From Hypoxylon rubiginosum (Eukaryota > Ascomycota > Sordariomycetes > Xylariales > Hypoxylaceae): a DNA stretch of 64,000 bases. Position numbers and translations under genes: made by a program. The first letter of the stretch is position 1; each line of letters begins with the position of its first letter. The notes beneath the pieces were generated by a model. That model did no database searches. It was not told the origin of the DNA and was given only the letters and a program-made list of their open reading frames with translations. Shown here in pieces: positions 23,728 to 36,648 of this stretch. The stretch is from contig CADCXA010000068.1 in the NCBI GenBank assembly GCA_902806565.1, positions 186,001 to 250,000 of the forward strand, written 5' to 3'.

Positions 23728-26700
23728 GGCGACATGCGCCTTCCTGACCCGAAGTTGATCTTCAGGACATTTGTATGGCATTCGCAACTTGCTGTTCGAT
23801 ACAGTCTTTGACTTATATGATGATTGATGTTAGATTGGATTTAATTGTCTGTGATGGCGCGACTTAGATTACGCGCGCGGGATGAGCTACGATATGAAAA
23901 GATTTGCACCTCGCATGTATACATGTAGAGGTCATACCTAATATAATGATAAATGAGATATGAATAATGGCATCTCAACACAAATACACAATTTTCAGCT
24001 ACTATACTCTCTGTTGATGGTTTCATGTGAGATTCCTTACCAGCCTACTTCCGTCATTCATCCGCCACATGTCATGTACGATTGGCAAGTTAACGTGTTC
24101 AGCATTGGTGGTATCTAAGCAGCATCGACGACAAGATCACGATTGTTTCTATATTTGTCAATTTCGTTTCCAGTACTCGCCACGTCGTATTGCGATTTGC
24201 AGTAAGCACCAAGCTCCCTATTTATAGGTGGTCCTTAAAACTACTCTCGCAATGGTCAGTTGATCAAATGATTTTCCCCAGCCGTATCGTTAGTCAAGTG
24301 GCGACCGTATTCCGTCTTAGCTGAGAACGCCTGCAGTAAGGGCTTGTTAGCATTCCCCGATATGCATACCTACCTCCCACCTAGGTCAATGCCTCGCATA
24401 TGCTTAACCTCGATGTAGATGTCGAAGGTGTACCCGGTTAAATCGTGGAATCTCACGTCAGCTCAGCTCGTTTATCTCCACACAATCAACCACCGGGACC
24501 GGCACGGAGCCGCCTTTGCCGGACCATGCATAAGCATACGGCTTCAACCTCCGGATGCCAAGAAACGAGGGCACGGCGATGCTGGATACCTCCATCCCAG
24601 TTACGTCTCTACGGCGTAAGACTTACCCATTGGAGAGGCATAGAACTTACCTTACCCTTGATTATGCACCCATGATGAACATGTACATCGTGGCGCTGCT
24701 CAATGACACCTAGTGGCACAATTAATCCTTCTAGCACATCGGCCTAGGACATGACCCAAACACCTTGGGTCCTCCACCGTGCTCGCAATTCCTAGATCGT
24801 GAACATATTTTAAATGCAAACCGGCAGATTTGCAAGGGGACCTAGATAATCACTCGGGGCAAGCATACCACTCTTGGAAGGCTTTTGCGAAATACGAATT
24901 CTGCTATCAGAGAGGCAGCTCGTTATCACTAACAATGCCATGTCAATCAGAGATTATTAAAGATGGTGGTTTTAGGGCCCTTCGCGACGAACGGAAGCTA
25001 ATTCTTCTGAATGGTTTTGTACATGGCAACGACTAGGTATGGCCGCAACGATATAGTCCTGGATGGTTGCCCTGGATAGCCACTCTAACCTCTACAATAA
25101 CGCTGAGCGTCCAATTTTGGACTCCCCAAGGGATGACATTCCCTACCCCGAGTATCCGTTTGAGGATTATAGTCTTTTGTACCGGAATAATGATACCGCC
25201 CTGCATACTCAAGCAACAGCTCGGAAGTCGGGCTTGCTACATGGCGTATTGGTCGATGCCGATTACTAGAGGGTTTGGGTCAATGTCGAAAATTCCTAGC
25301 ATTGGTTGCCAGTCTCGACAGCTTGGGTAGAGCTGCTGTCCCAGGGGGTCTTGCAGAGAGTGTGGCCTCGGTCATGCGACCTTATCAGGATAATGTTGAA
25401 GGTACACTAGATTATCGCCTTGTGTCACCATCTTTCACAGCTCTCCCCAATAGGAGACTTGCCCAGAACGCTGTGTATCACTAATTCGCACCATCTCCCA
25501 TGTTAGAGTCTGGAACAGTATTGAGAGAGCCATCGTACCACCAGCCCCGTCAGATAACTTGAAACCATGTGGAAGCACACCATCCAGAGCTGCCCTAGTC
25601 TGGAAACATAAATCCTTAGGTACGTGTAAGATAAGACATATTCGGCGGCTCTCGTTAATTTAGCCAGATTATGTAGTTCTCGTTGCAAGTATGACATGAA
25701 CGTCTGTCGACTATTACCTTCTTCGATATTATGACACAGTGGCTTTCTAAAAAGGCATACTCGATGAGAAGACGGCCCGAAGCTGGTCGGAGCCATAACT
25801 GAAACGCAATCGACCGGCCAAAATTTCCCAATCTGTGGTCCGGATTCGTGCTACAATATCTCACATATATGTAAGTGCATGCTCTATTCGCGATGGTGCA
25901 TGGCTCCAGCATATTAAGCATATTTATCTCCGACTTATTCGATATCCTGCGTGCTTGTTTATTAGTCGGTAAGAGAACAACTAAGAGATTGTGCTACACT
26001 TGCGCGTACCCGAGGCGTGTACCACCACTGCCGACCACGATTCCTGGTCCTATGCTCTATGCCAAAATATCGCTATTGCGCGCATGCTGAACGCGAAAGC
26101 GGCCGGATACGAGGGGCCGAGAAAAGCACATTCGGGCCTAATTCTGATAACCAAGGTTCCGGCTGCCTCATATTCAGCCCAGGAGGCCATATGTATGGAT
26201 ACAGGTGTCTGAATTACCTGCTCTAAGACCTAGCATAAAACCTGGCACGCGTTTAGGGGCCACGGAACTTACAAGGCAAGGAATTTAAGCGACAGTTACT
26301 ACGCGTCGTCAGCGTGAGGATCTCGATTGGAAATTCCAGGTCTTCTTCTCTCCTGGCGAGCAACTTCGGATGAATTATGTCGTGTATATGGGCATGCGGT
26401 GCTCCAAGGACACGGACTCCCGTGTAGCGACAAGCTTTCTTTCAGGTCCGGTTCACCGGCGTCGAGCGGTGACACTTCTCCCTCCGTGGAACTCCATCCC
26501 GACATCCGAGTGGGTGGAATACGCCACCCCATTTGTTACTTCGAGGGTCTCGGCCTTTGGGTCAGGTATATATGTATATCTGCTGCCTCGTCTGGTAGCA
26601 CAAGCGGTAGGCGAGCCAAGCTTCGCGAGAACCCGTGATCTCGAATCTTGGCGATAAGATCTCCGTGGCGGAGGTCTAGATCGACTGATCGGATTGTGGG

Positions 26701-27813
26701 GAAGACGTCGCCGAAAATTGGGATTGCATAATCGTTCAGGCCTGGAAGATGGCTAGTTGAGGTTCCTGCGGTGCAGATCTACCCTGCTTTCTTAAGGTAT
26801 GTTGGACATACCAATGAAAAGCTTAGATGCCATATAGGGGGGCGGTTTCATGTTCTTACGGTATTGGATATGATAGTGACGAGTTTTTGTATTAACCGTG
26901 TTGCAAAATTTTGCATGACTATAGAAGCGGTATGAAGTAGACTTCAAAGAGTCGGTCATTGCATCGTCCGATCGTGATATCGCTAGGCTTCACTTTAGAG
27001 CCTTCGTTAGCTTGGTTGCGAGCAACGCGAAATATTAAGGGGTTCGGGAAATCAACCTAAGTAATACTATGTATGAATAAATCGACGTATTCAGTATGCA
27101 TCGTAGAGTGAAGAGCGTGGATGCAACCTCTCTCCATGTAGGTGTGTGGTATGTATTATAATCTTCTTATGCTGAGTTCTAGATTCATGGTTGGGATGTG
27201 GCTTGCGTGCTTTATAAGATACGGTACATCGTTTAAGTAGCGGGCGGTAACTTTTATATCAAGCATTGAAACGCGGTGAATGCTCTAGGCAGAGAAAGTT
27301 ATCTAAGCCCTTATGCCCCTATGAGTATATAAATCACTACTAGATCTCCTATTGTACTCGAATATGATTGTAGCTGTTAGAGATGAATGACTTCGTCGTC
27401 ATACGACTGAGCTCCCCTCTAAAGGAGTATGAGTTTTCGCAAGTCTACCTAGGTAGGTAGGTATGTTTCATACCTACAGATTGACACATTCAAACATCGT
27501 AATGGGTGACGACTTGTTCGTTGTACCTCTTATAACAATTCTACGAACGCGGACCTGGAGCTACCGCCGTCGTCGGTCGGTTGTTGTCGCATATCGCCAA
27601 GCCCATGTTATCATGCGTAAAGGGAGACCTTCCCTGTTGGACGCGGGGCGGGCGCTTTGCTTGCTCCTAATTTGCCTCTTTTCATGGAATGGAAGGTCGT
27701 CTTGGAATTTCGGCTTTCTGATCAAGCAAGGAAAACCCCTCGCCGTCACTCGCATATCTGGCGTTCTTATAGTATTGGATTATATGGCCTACCTAGGCCA
27801 AGGGAGGTAGGTA

Positions 27814-27834
27814 AGCCGCCTAGTCAAGGCGGCT
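27814..27834. repeat. short inverted repeat
   Basis: AGCCGCCT and AGGCGGCT are separated by 5 nt within the gene-poor interval, beside a cluster of CCTAGG/GGTAGGT motifs. It is a small GC-rich dyad of unknown role. Confidence 0.45.
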
Positions 27835-29463
27835 AGGGAAAGGTACGGAAAAGGCATCCAGGGGGAAATGTTCTTTTTGAACTTCCACCGTCCTCCAACG
27901 GACAGACACTGCAACATAAAACTTGTTATTGATGCAGCTAGCTTTCAACCTTATGGAAGACAAAAAGGTTTATACGAAGTACAGACGCACGATTATGAAG
28001 ATCTTGTTCTAGAAGAGGGAAAAGGGGGTCCAACCCAACTCGGGGTCCTGCTAATAATAACCGGACTAAGATGGGCGTGGGGAAAAAGGGAAAAAGGGAC
28101 CGAAGAGGGGATTCTTTCCATGGACGGATCTTGATTCTTGACCCGTTCAGCCCCGTTGCTAAGAAGACGAAGATGTCAAAATGGTAAACTGATCCGTCGG
28201 TCCGTTTATACTGGCTGACTGGCGTGATTCTCCTTTGCATCTAACCGATTTCTCATGACGTTTGGAACTTGTTGGCCTCTGCTCCCTTCCAGAGATCGCC
28301 AGATCGATGATCCTGCGCAGTGGACCTTTTAGCTGTTTAGCACGACGATAGTGGGCATTGAATGGATGAATATGAGAAACAATTGACAAGGAGATGCACT
28401 CGATAAATCTTTCAAGGGTAGGACAGGACACTACATAGAGATAACCTGAAGTAGGGGGTACCTAGGCCCTTTACCAGGGGTCTTTTACCTGCAACGACCT
28501 TGCACGACGGCTTATTGCATAATTAAAATTCCGGCTACTGTGCAGGCTGGCAGGAACCTTACTTCAGGTACCTTAGCTGCTGAGGTACCCGCAGGTAGTA
28601 TCGAATTGGAAATTGAAATCTGGCACATTCGTAGGAGACCTTAATAGTTAAAATATTCGAAATATTCAAGTTGAAGTCGAAAAGGTCCCATTTTAATGAA
28701 TGTGGTTTTCCGACGGCTCAACAACTCTTCGTCATATTTAAGGTGGCACGTCACTGTGATTTCATTTGGAGTTTTGTCTTGATGTATGCGTTGTTCTAAA
28801 TCAATTTTATCTGCATAACTGCTAATCACCGCTGGCTGAAATGAGTAGACTACAGTGTTGATCGCCAGTGCGAATTGGTCCCTGAAACGATGGGATTATT
28901 CCTTTTGGAGATCTTGGAAATGAATGAATCTCCGCCGGCTCCGCGACCACTGAACAAGCAGCAAGTCTATCGAATTAGAACTATGGTACCTGCAGGAAGA
29001 GTAGGTACATACCTATATACGAAAGGCCCTACGCCGTCAGTGTCGTCGATCTACTTGGTATGGATTACTATGTAAGCTATCTCGTCCTTCTACGCTGACT
29101 TTACTAGGAACATTGAACCCAAGGCACCGTAGACTTTGAGACTTTGAGCTTGAGACTCAACAATCGCTTAGCTGCATCGCTTAGATGCATCGTGGACGCA
29201 TCTACAGTTTATAGCTGCCGAGTCGGTACATGTACATAACCGCCCCTCCTGTTTCCTCTGAAGGCAGCTCGAAGCCGAGCGACTTGAGGCGCATACGTAC
29301 AGTTGCAAAACGTATTACATATGTAGTAACAGACTCCCAAAGGTTTGAAGACTTGGGATGAGTCTGGCAGTCTACTAGCATCGACAAAAAGATAAGAGAA
29401 CGCACATAGGGCCGCAGTGCATAGGCGCATGCTACTGCGCAAGTCGTTCCTAGTCAAGGCCTA

Positions 29464-29485
29464 GCCAGACAGCCAGACAGCCAGA
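29464..29485. repeat. tandem 8-nt repeat (GCCAGACA-type)
   Basis: Nearly three direct copies of an AGCCAGAC unit in non-coding DNA. A simple-sequence tract with no evident gene nearby. Confidence 0.6.
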
Positions 29486-31127
29486 TAAACATGCCATGCT
29501 GACAGACGGCAGATTATGACGAAGCCATCACTGTTTGAATCCAATAAGCTCTGAGCATCTAGCTACGCCCGTCACGTCATTCCTTTGGGTCTGTTCAACT
29601 ACTTGTACATTGTATAACATACTGTTTGTCACCGGCATCGAATTTCTGTCCTTTTCCCACCCGTCTCATCAACTTCAGACGTCAAAATATTCTCGAAGCT
29701 TACCGGGGAATCCACCGCTCTCCACTCTCCGCACGAATACATACCATAGTACACAGAACAGCACCCGCATAATTAGGACGGATTTCCTGGACGAAAGAGC
29801 AATCGAACCACAGATGCAGAAGGATGTGTGTGCAGTGAAATTCTCTCCGAGCCCCATCAACTTATATGTACTGTGCTCCGTACGCTGCCGCGTCATGCTG
29901 TAAAGCATCCCCCGATCCCTTGTTGTTGCTTGTCTAGCGCGACATGGAAATGGCCAATGGCTATCTCATACTGCCCATAGAGCTCCTTGTCTCATCAACA
30001 ATCCCGCCAGGGTGGAGGCCAATTGGCACCCATTAGGAGCTTGGGACGAGCAGCGTCTACTACAGTATCTAGGTATATGTACATACATAAATACATGCGA
30101 GTACTTGACCCTTTAGGGGAAACACGTATTCGCTACAACAAACAACAATAACGACGGCCTTCAACGCTTGTTAGCGCGCCCCTATTATCCTGCCTGCCTG
30201 CTCGGTAAGTACCCTGCAAATACGCGGAAAATGTAGTACGGGACTGCGAGAGTAAAGAGGGATATCGCTGTTACTAAATAGGCGGTGTTGGAGATATCTC
30301 ATGCAGTTAGGTTGCCTTTTTACCACCGGTCCATGTCTATATGTAGAATACAGTACATACAGTGTGCTTAGTCTACATACTGGATTGTGCTACATATAGA
30401 AATTCATGCGTGTTGCCAATATCCTGTCGCTGTGTATTTTTCTTTTTTGTCTTCCTCTTCGGGATACGTTGTAAGATGCAAGCTAAAGGGCTAGCCTGGA
30501 TTGTCTAATACTCGCCTTGCGGCATTCGTAAATGTAGCTGATGGTTCACTCCTTACGCAGTAAAAGGAGAATATATTGCTGGTGGCTTGGCTGGTTGCAT
30601 GTTTCGAGATCCAATGCAGACAGACATACATATATGTACTGTGGCATCTGCAATCGTGGGCAAAATACATACCACACTTGACTCTAAAAGGTACTCCAGG
30701 GGAAAAAAAGGTGGGCAACCCTTACTAGAACTGCTAGACAGCTAGACTTACCTGAATCCACTAAAAGGGGCTGCATGTACGTGAAAAGGGAGGTACTCGC
30801 TTGTGGATATGGCTCTCGTACAGTCTACCTTGATTCAGCTAGCGTCGCTCTACCACCCTAACACTGCCCACACTGCCCACACACTGCAAGACCTGCAGCA
30901 ACCGACGGCCATTACACGGGTCTGGCTTTGGTGCTAGTGGCCCACCCGTTCCCCCAAATACCCAAATACAGTTGACAAGGGGGCCCCGTTGCACTAACAG
31001 ACAACGCTATCTACCTGTAGCTCAGGGTATCTGCTATCAATCTACCCACCTAAAGTTAGGAGGTACCTACATCACATACACGCCTGCACATATGTACACA
31101 CATACATACAAACTGACACTGACAAGT

Positions 31128-31168
31128 CACTGGCACTGGCATTGGCATTGGCATTGGAATTGCTTAGC
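31128..31168. repeat. hexanucleotide tandem repeat (TGGCAT/TGGCAC)n
   Basis: Six or so copies of a 6-nt unit, starting as TGGCAC and continuing as TGGCAT. Located about 1 kb upstream of the Bni4-like gene. Likely a length-variable microsatellite. Confidence 0.7.
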
Positions 31169-32187
31169 CCAGCCCAGGGTGACGGGAATTTCAGATTCAG
31201 ACCTCAACTTCCAATCTTCTTTCCCTTTCCATCCCAATGCACTTCTGAATAACATCAACTCTCTTTCCTCCCCTACACCTATCTCTCCTTCTTCATGCCC
31301 TTAGTCGTCTTCTCTATTTACTTAACCCCATAGTACATAGCGTTATTCAGAAATTCCACCCCCGTGTTTTCTTGTTGTCATCCTCCCACGCCCTCACGCC
31401 TTTCTGCCGAGGACCCTTTTCTTGCCCATCCCTTTTTCATTACCAGCTGTTTCCCGTCTCCTTCGAACCATCCCCTTTGGTACCTGTTTCAGCTCATCCA
31501 ACTACTATCGTACCAGGTGGTTATCACATCTTTTAAATCCAAAAAAAGCTCCAAAAAACAAGATTATTCTCTTCCTTTGCCGACATCGCGGGTTGGGTCG
31601 TTGTGGCAGCCTCTTCCCATGTTCTCGTACTAGAGTCTCGTCCATCTCCCTTCGTGTCAATCGTGGCACCGAAACCCCGTCGAACCCGAATCGGCCCAAG
31701 CTCTGGGACTAGTTATCGCGAGATACTTGGCCTTTGGAAGATATCGCCTGCGGTAATAGTAGGCTTCTTCCTGGAGATCATTCGTTTTCCCCTGGTCGCA
31801 GGCGCCCTTCTAAAAATTTTATTCAACCACCATTAATACTCTTTCCTCTCCTCGCCATCACTTGACCGACATCCTTACGAACCAAGCGTGCCAATCACCG
31901 CACGCCGGCATCTTCAAGGTGTGATAGCCCCTTTTCACGCACTACACCGGTCTAAGAAACCCCAAGCCCTACGAGCTAGAGCCTTAATCGTCACTAGATG
32001 ATTTTACAAGTCTTCGCAGATTTTGGAAATGTTGCTAACACGGAGGGGTTATCTAGGCTACTCTGACGTCGATAACCCAATTTTCTCTCGCTGAACATCT
32101 CCCATAGCCAATACATTAGGCAAGCGAATCGACCCCTTCGCTCGTGAGCCTTCCGAGCCGACCACTTGGGCCCCTTGATCATCGAAC

Positions 32188-34910
32188 ATGGCTGCGTTGG
32201 TCCAAACCTACCCTCAGCAAAGTGGAACAGTGACGCTGCTTCAAACCAGACCCAACTCGGCCTCGGGCATCATGCCGGCACCATCGGGAAACCAGCCTAA
32301 CCAGGCGTACATGGGCAATACGCAAAGGAACAATTACCACAGCCTACCTGGCAGCAACAATGGAGGGCCTACCGTCTATCGCGGTAACACAACAGGACCA
32401 GTCCAGCCCTACGCCTTTACAGCTACGCCGGGCCTAGCTAATGGTGGACAATGGCAGCAGTTTGGAGCCTACCGTTCATCGTCTAACGTGCCGGCTTTGC
32501 AGATGGCGGACCCTAATGCTACACGGCCTCGCTACACAAATTCGAATACACCAGGTAGCAACGGTAGTGCCCAGCCAGGAATGGTCGTTGGAATGTCACA
32601 AGACGACTCCCGGATTTCGTCTATGTCTGGACCACGGCCTCAGTTGGCGCCGTTGGGTATCTCGCCCAACCAGCCAACTTTTGCACAGGTTGCAGCTGCT
32701 AAGGCGTCGCCCGAGCGATATAGACGGCCGTCCCCAAGGTATACAGACTCATCGCCCAGCGTCATGCAGATACCACAGCCCCATGGCTCGGCCGCGCCAT
32801 CAGGCTCCGGTATGGCGACCGTCGTTCACCTCTACAACCCCCGGGCTATGCCGGAGCGGAAAGCGGCAACGTCGAGAAATTCGGTAGCCGTTGCCAATAG
32901 ACCACATAGTGCCTACGGTTCAATGGCTATGGATGATATGCAGCTCTACCGACATCCCACCGAAGATGAAGCTAAGAGGTTTCGGCGGCGCAGCATACAC
33001 TCTATCAATTCTTCCGATTATCCCAACCCCCTGACCCCGCAGGATTTCAAACAGGCGGAGGAGTCACTTCGCGTAGAAACGCTTGCTGCCTCGAGGAAGC
33101 AAACTGGTTTAGAAAGGGACCAGAAAAACATGGCACGACCTGTTCCTATGGAAAAAGTAACGGTGCACGCCCTTAATGGAAGTTCGGAAAGCCTTGTTTC
33201 CAGTGGGAGTAGTAATTCTAGGCCATCTTCGGTAAGTCTTGGCTGAAGAACCAGAAAAAAAAAGGTTCCCGATAGATTGTCCAATCAGAGGGTGGCGAAG
33301 ATTAGTATTGCCTCATATAAGGTACTAACAAAATGTGTTATCATAGTCTACCAATCGAAACTCCAACGCATCTGCCCCCGCGGCTAGCCCCGCCTCGACC
33401 TCCTCCACTTCTGGTGACAAGAAACCCGGGCAAGATCAATCGAAACTGGTAAACATACCGCCTCGCGGCTCTTCAACTGATGTCGGCAAACGAATTACTC
33501 ACCCATCTCCCCTATCTAAGCCAGCTACTATGGCTCCCGGGTCTTCATCCGACGACTCGGCCGCGCCCGCTAACGCTCCTGAGCCATCCTCGATTAAGGC
33601 TCCGATTCCTTCTCCCAGCCTGGCGGCCGACAGCCCTGCGGCTAAACAGCTTGCCGCGATCAACGAGAAGGGAGGAAAGTCGAAGACGAAGACTTCGCGA
33701 CTTCGACGAGCCTTTTCTTTTGGAAGCGCCGCCGAGTTGAGAAAGGTTACTGGTCAAGACATCACATCCGATCCGATCAAAGTATCACAAAATGAACCAG
33801 CACGGTTGCACAAAGATCCAAGGCCCGAAGACCTGTACGAGGAGGAACAGGCCCGAATTGCGCAGAAGCAAGAAGAGGGCGGGATTGGTAGCAGTATCTA
33901 CTCTGGCACCAAGCTCTTCGCGGGATCGACTGACAATCTGTCAATTTCGTCGACGGCATCCTCCGCATCGATTATGCTGCGCAAGATGGGACGCGGGATG
34001 AAGAAAGGTGGTAGGTCGCTAGTCGGATTGTTCCGACCTAAGTCGATCGTGGGCAGTCCTGGCGAGGACCTGCTAGCACCTGAAGCTTCCCAAGCCGCCG
34101 TATCCATGGTCACTGTCGAAGCTGAGCGTGAAAGGGTTAACGTAAATGCTAACCCCCATTCTCAACAAGCCGGTGGCACTGGCTTCCCGCATTTAGAGAA
34201 TAACTCGGTAGATACTATGAACGTACCCGAAAACCTCCCCTCCGACCGCCTAGGGAGCTCTGGTACCGAAAATTCGGGTGCGAGGAAGAGTATCGTGGGT
34301 GGGGAAAGGGAGCGAGCTGAGGTGCTGGCAACGATTCGAAAGGGTATTTTAAAAAGTATGCCATACCTCGCACAAGATAAATTTTTTATTCTAACAGTGT
34401 CATAGCTCGTAGCAACTCACCAAGCCCGTCTCCTCGACCTGAAATCCGAGGCCCTGCCTTCGACCTGCCGACTATCCCTAATGTCTCCAACTCTCCCAGC
34501 TCTACCACCCCTAGCACACCGAATGAGGACGTCCAGGGTCACAAGCGCAGCGATTCTGTCGCCATCGGCAGCGAGGACTATTTCGTGTCAGCGCTTCGCC
34601 TTCGACAAGATACCAAGAGTGCCCCGACGACGCCTCATGGCTCATCAAGACGGAATGCCACCTTCAGCCCTCGGATCGTCTTCTACGACACATGGCCAAG
34701 CGGAGAATATGATCGCCGTGGAGAAATCGCAACTTGCAACCGCCTCACGCCAATGCTTGCCCAACAAATCAAGGAGGAACTGAACAGTTTCAAAATGGTA
34801 AGTCGAGATGGCAGCATCCAACTGTCCTGCTATATAATGGCTACTAACATGGCATGATAAAGGAAATGGAAGTTCATGAAACGTCTAAGGTCTATACGCA
34901 CTTTTTCTAG
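32188..34910 (+). CDS. Bni4-like protein, putative PP1 (Glc7)-targeting subunit, 4 exons
   Basis: Fungal Bni4 tethers protein phosphatase 1 and chitin synthase activity at the septin/bud-neck cortex; this protein resembles that family at its C-terminus. Spliced model: exons 32188-33231, 33347-34355, 34406-34797 and 34863-34910, total 830 aa. Nearly the whole chain is disordered and Ser/Pro/Asn-rich. The last 57 residues are a compact conserved block: an RVxF-type PP1 docking motif (RIVF, 774-777), then FYDTWPSGEYDRRGEIATC, NRLTPMLAQQIKEELN, and a terminal YTHFF. The segment RLRRAFSFGSAAELRKV is another likely conserved element. All three introns have TACTAAC/CTAAC branch points. A start near the conserved-looking MAALVQTYPQQSGTVTLLQT is preferred. 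The family name rests on recall of the C-terminal pattern, not on a search. Confidence 0.72.
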
Positions 34911-36648
34911 CGACGGCAAGCGCTACACTACGAATTCTTCGCAAGAGTCATTCCGTTCTCGATTCAAGGCCCATTAGACCTACAATCATGTATTTGACAC
35001 TGTTTAGAGTCCACGGCGTTGCACACGGTCAGCATAGTAAGGTGTCACGGCGTTTTCGAATTTAACATTATCCTGGCTTTTTTTTCTAAGCACATAAAAA
35101 GTAGCTGTTGCTATAATATCCAACACCGGTGATAGCAGGAATCCGATGGCCCCTTAGGAATATGACTTTCGTCAAGAGATATTGTTGCATTAGACATACA
35201 ACTCGAGTATGAGGCTAATGCGCCCCAGAGCCGACTACATACCGTAGCGGCGCTGAAGGGATATGTACTCGACGGGGGCAAACATGCACGCGGACCATCC
35301 AGCAACAACGGAGGAGGGGCACTGCCCTTGATCAGGCGGGGAGAACTCGATCGACAGATAAACCCACCTCGTGCGGTTCGGATTGGTGAGGGGAATACTA
35401 TAGCACTGGGGCCTAGCGCGCGAACACAAAAACACCAGGTCGGGTCGGGAACAAGTCATTTTCAATCCTTCAGTCCGGGGATCGTCAAACACATCATCTC
35501 TCTTGCCTAATCTAGCACGGAAGCCTCTAGCTCGGCGATGGACGTAGCTGAGCAACAGTCGAAAATCCATTTTCTTTTTTCTTGGAACCCAGCATAGATG
35601 TATCTATCTACGAGCTGTTCCGCCGTCGTAATTTCTAGACAAAAGGACATGAAGGAAGCACCATTTGAAGTTTGAACGAGAGAAGAAGCAATACATTTTG
35701 TCTTAATCGTTCACGACGTCGACGTCGAAACCATGATGGCGTTTGCTGTTTGCTCCAGGGGACGGAAGTAATGTACTATTAGTGAGGATTTAGCACTATT
35801 TCAGATGGGACAAGAGTGAATATCAATATATGTGACAGCGAATAAGTGTTCTCGTGGCTTGCGTTCTTTTTAACAACATCCCATGGGCTCCAAGCCTGCT
35901 AGTGTTCTCTCGTGATAAGTCACTCCGATAAGAAAAAAAAATATAGCCGGGAGTAATCATCCGTACCAGGTACAATGTGATGCCAGGATGCTTGAGATTT
36001 CCAGGGTCTCGCGGGTCTAGCCATAATTCGTTAGGGAGGTATGCCAAGACGTTGCAACGGTCCAGGGCTATCTCACAAATCATACAGGTACTCGGGGGAT
36101 TAATACGAGAAGTAGAGGGTACATAGCGAGGCGCAGCCGCTTTAAGCTCATTTCTCGGATGCAAGCGTTCCTCCACTTGCGCCAACTTTGGATCTTTCAG
36201 CCTCGTGGGGTTTTTATGCAAGGCTATACGATATTTCTTTGAGATATGATATTCTTTTAGATATCGTGTTAATGTGCTGTGTTGTGTTGACTTATAGAGT
36301 TGGACTATTCATTTCTTAGAGTTGTCTCCTGCATAGATTTTAGGGTAAAATGCTGCTATTTTTATAGTAGGTTCGCTTTTGTCTTTTATTTGACTTATTA
36401 CATCACTGCAAAATAAAAAATGCCACTGCTAGCTGGTATTACCTAATGGATTTTTAACCAAGCCCCACTATGCTTTTTCGTAGATTTTCTCAGCGGCCGG
36501 AATCATCATTGCGAGAACTCTCTTAACTCGTAATATCTTCTGAACGGTAGGAGTGATCACACTTGTCACCCTGGAGGTTGTAGTAAGGATACGTGCGCGC
36601 TGGAAAGCTCCCGGCTCTGGCTGGAAACTACTGGCTAGAAACTACGTA
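34911..36648. other. intergenic, no supported gene
   Basis: Separates the Bni4-like gene from DUS1, both on the plus strand. Minus ORFs at 35235-35570 and 35823-36221 lack any domain. The right end is AT-rich and presumably carries the DUS1 promoter. Confidence 0.5.

Larger units (their letters stand above)
23728..32187. other. gene-poor interval of about 8.5 kb
   Basis: No ORF in this stretch has a recognisable domain or a consistent exon structure. Short ORFs on both strands cluster at 24.4-26.7 kb, where interrupted frames might be a decayed gene, but I could not match them to a family. Simple repeats occur at 29464-29485 (AGCCAGAC units) and 31128-31168 (TGGCAT units). A dyad GCCGCCT/AGGCGGC is at about 27814-27834, and palindromic ACCTACCTAGGTAGGTAGGT-like motifs are near 27449. 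The last 800 bases are pyrimidine-rich and probably form the promoter and 5' leader of the Bni4-like gene. Confidence 0.5.
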
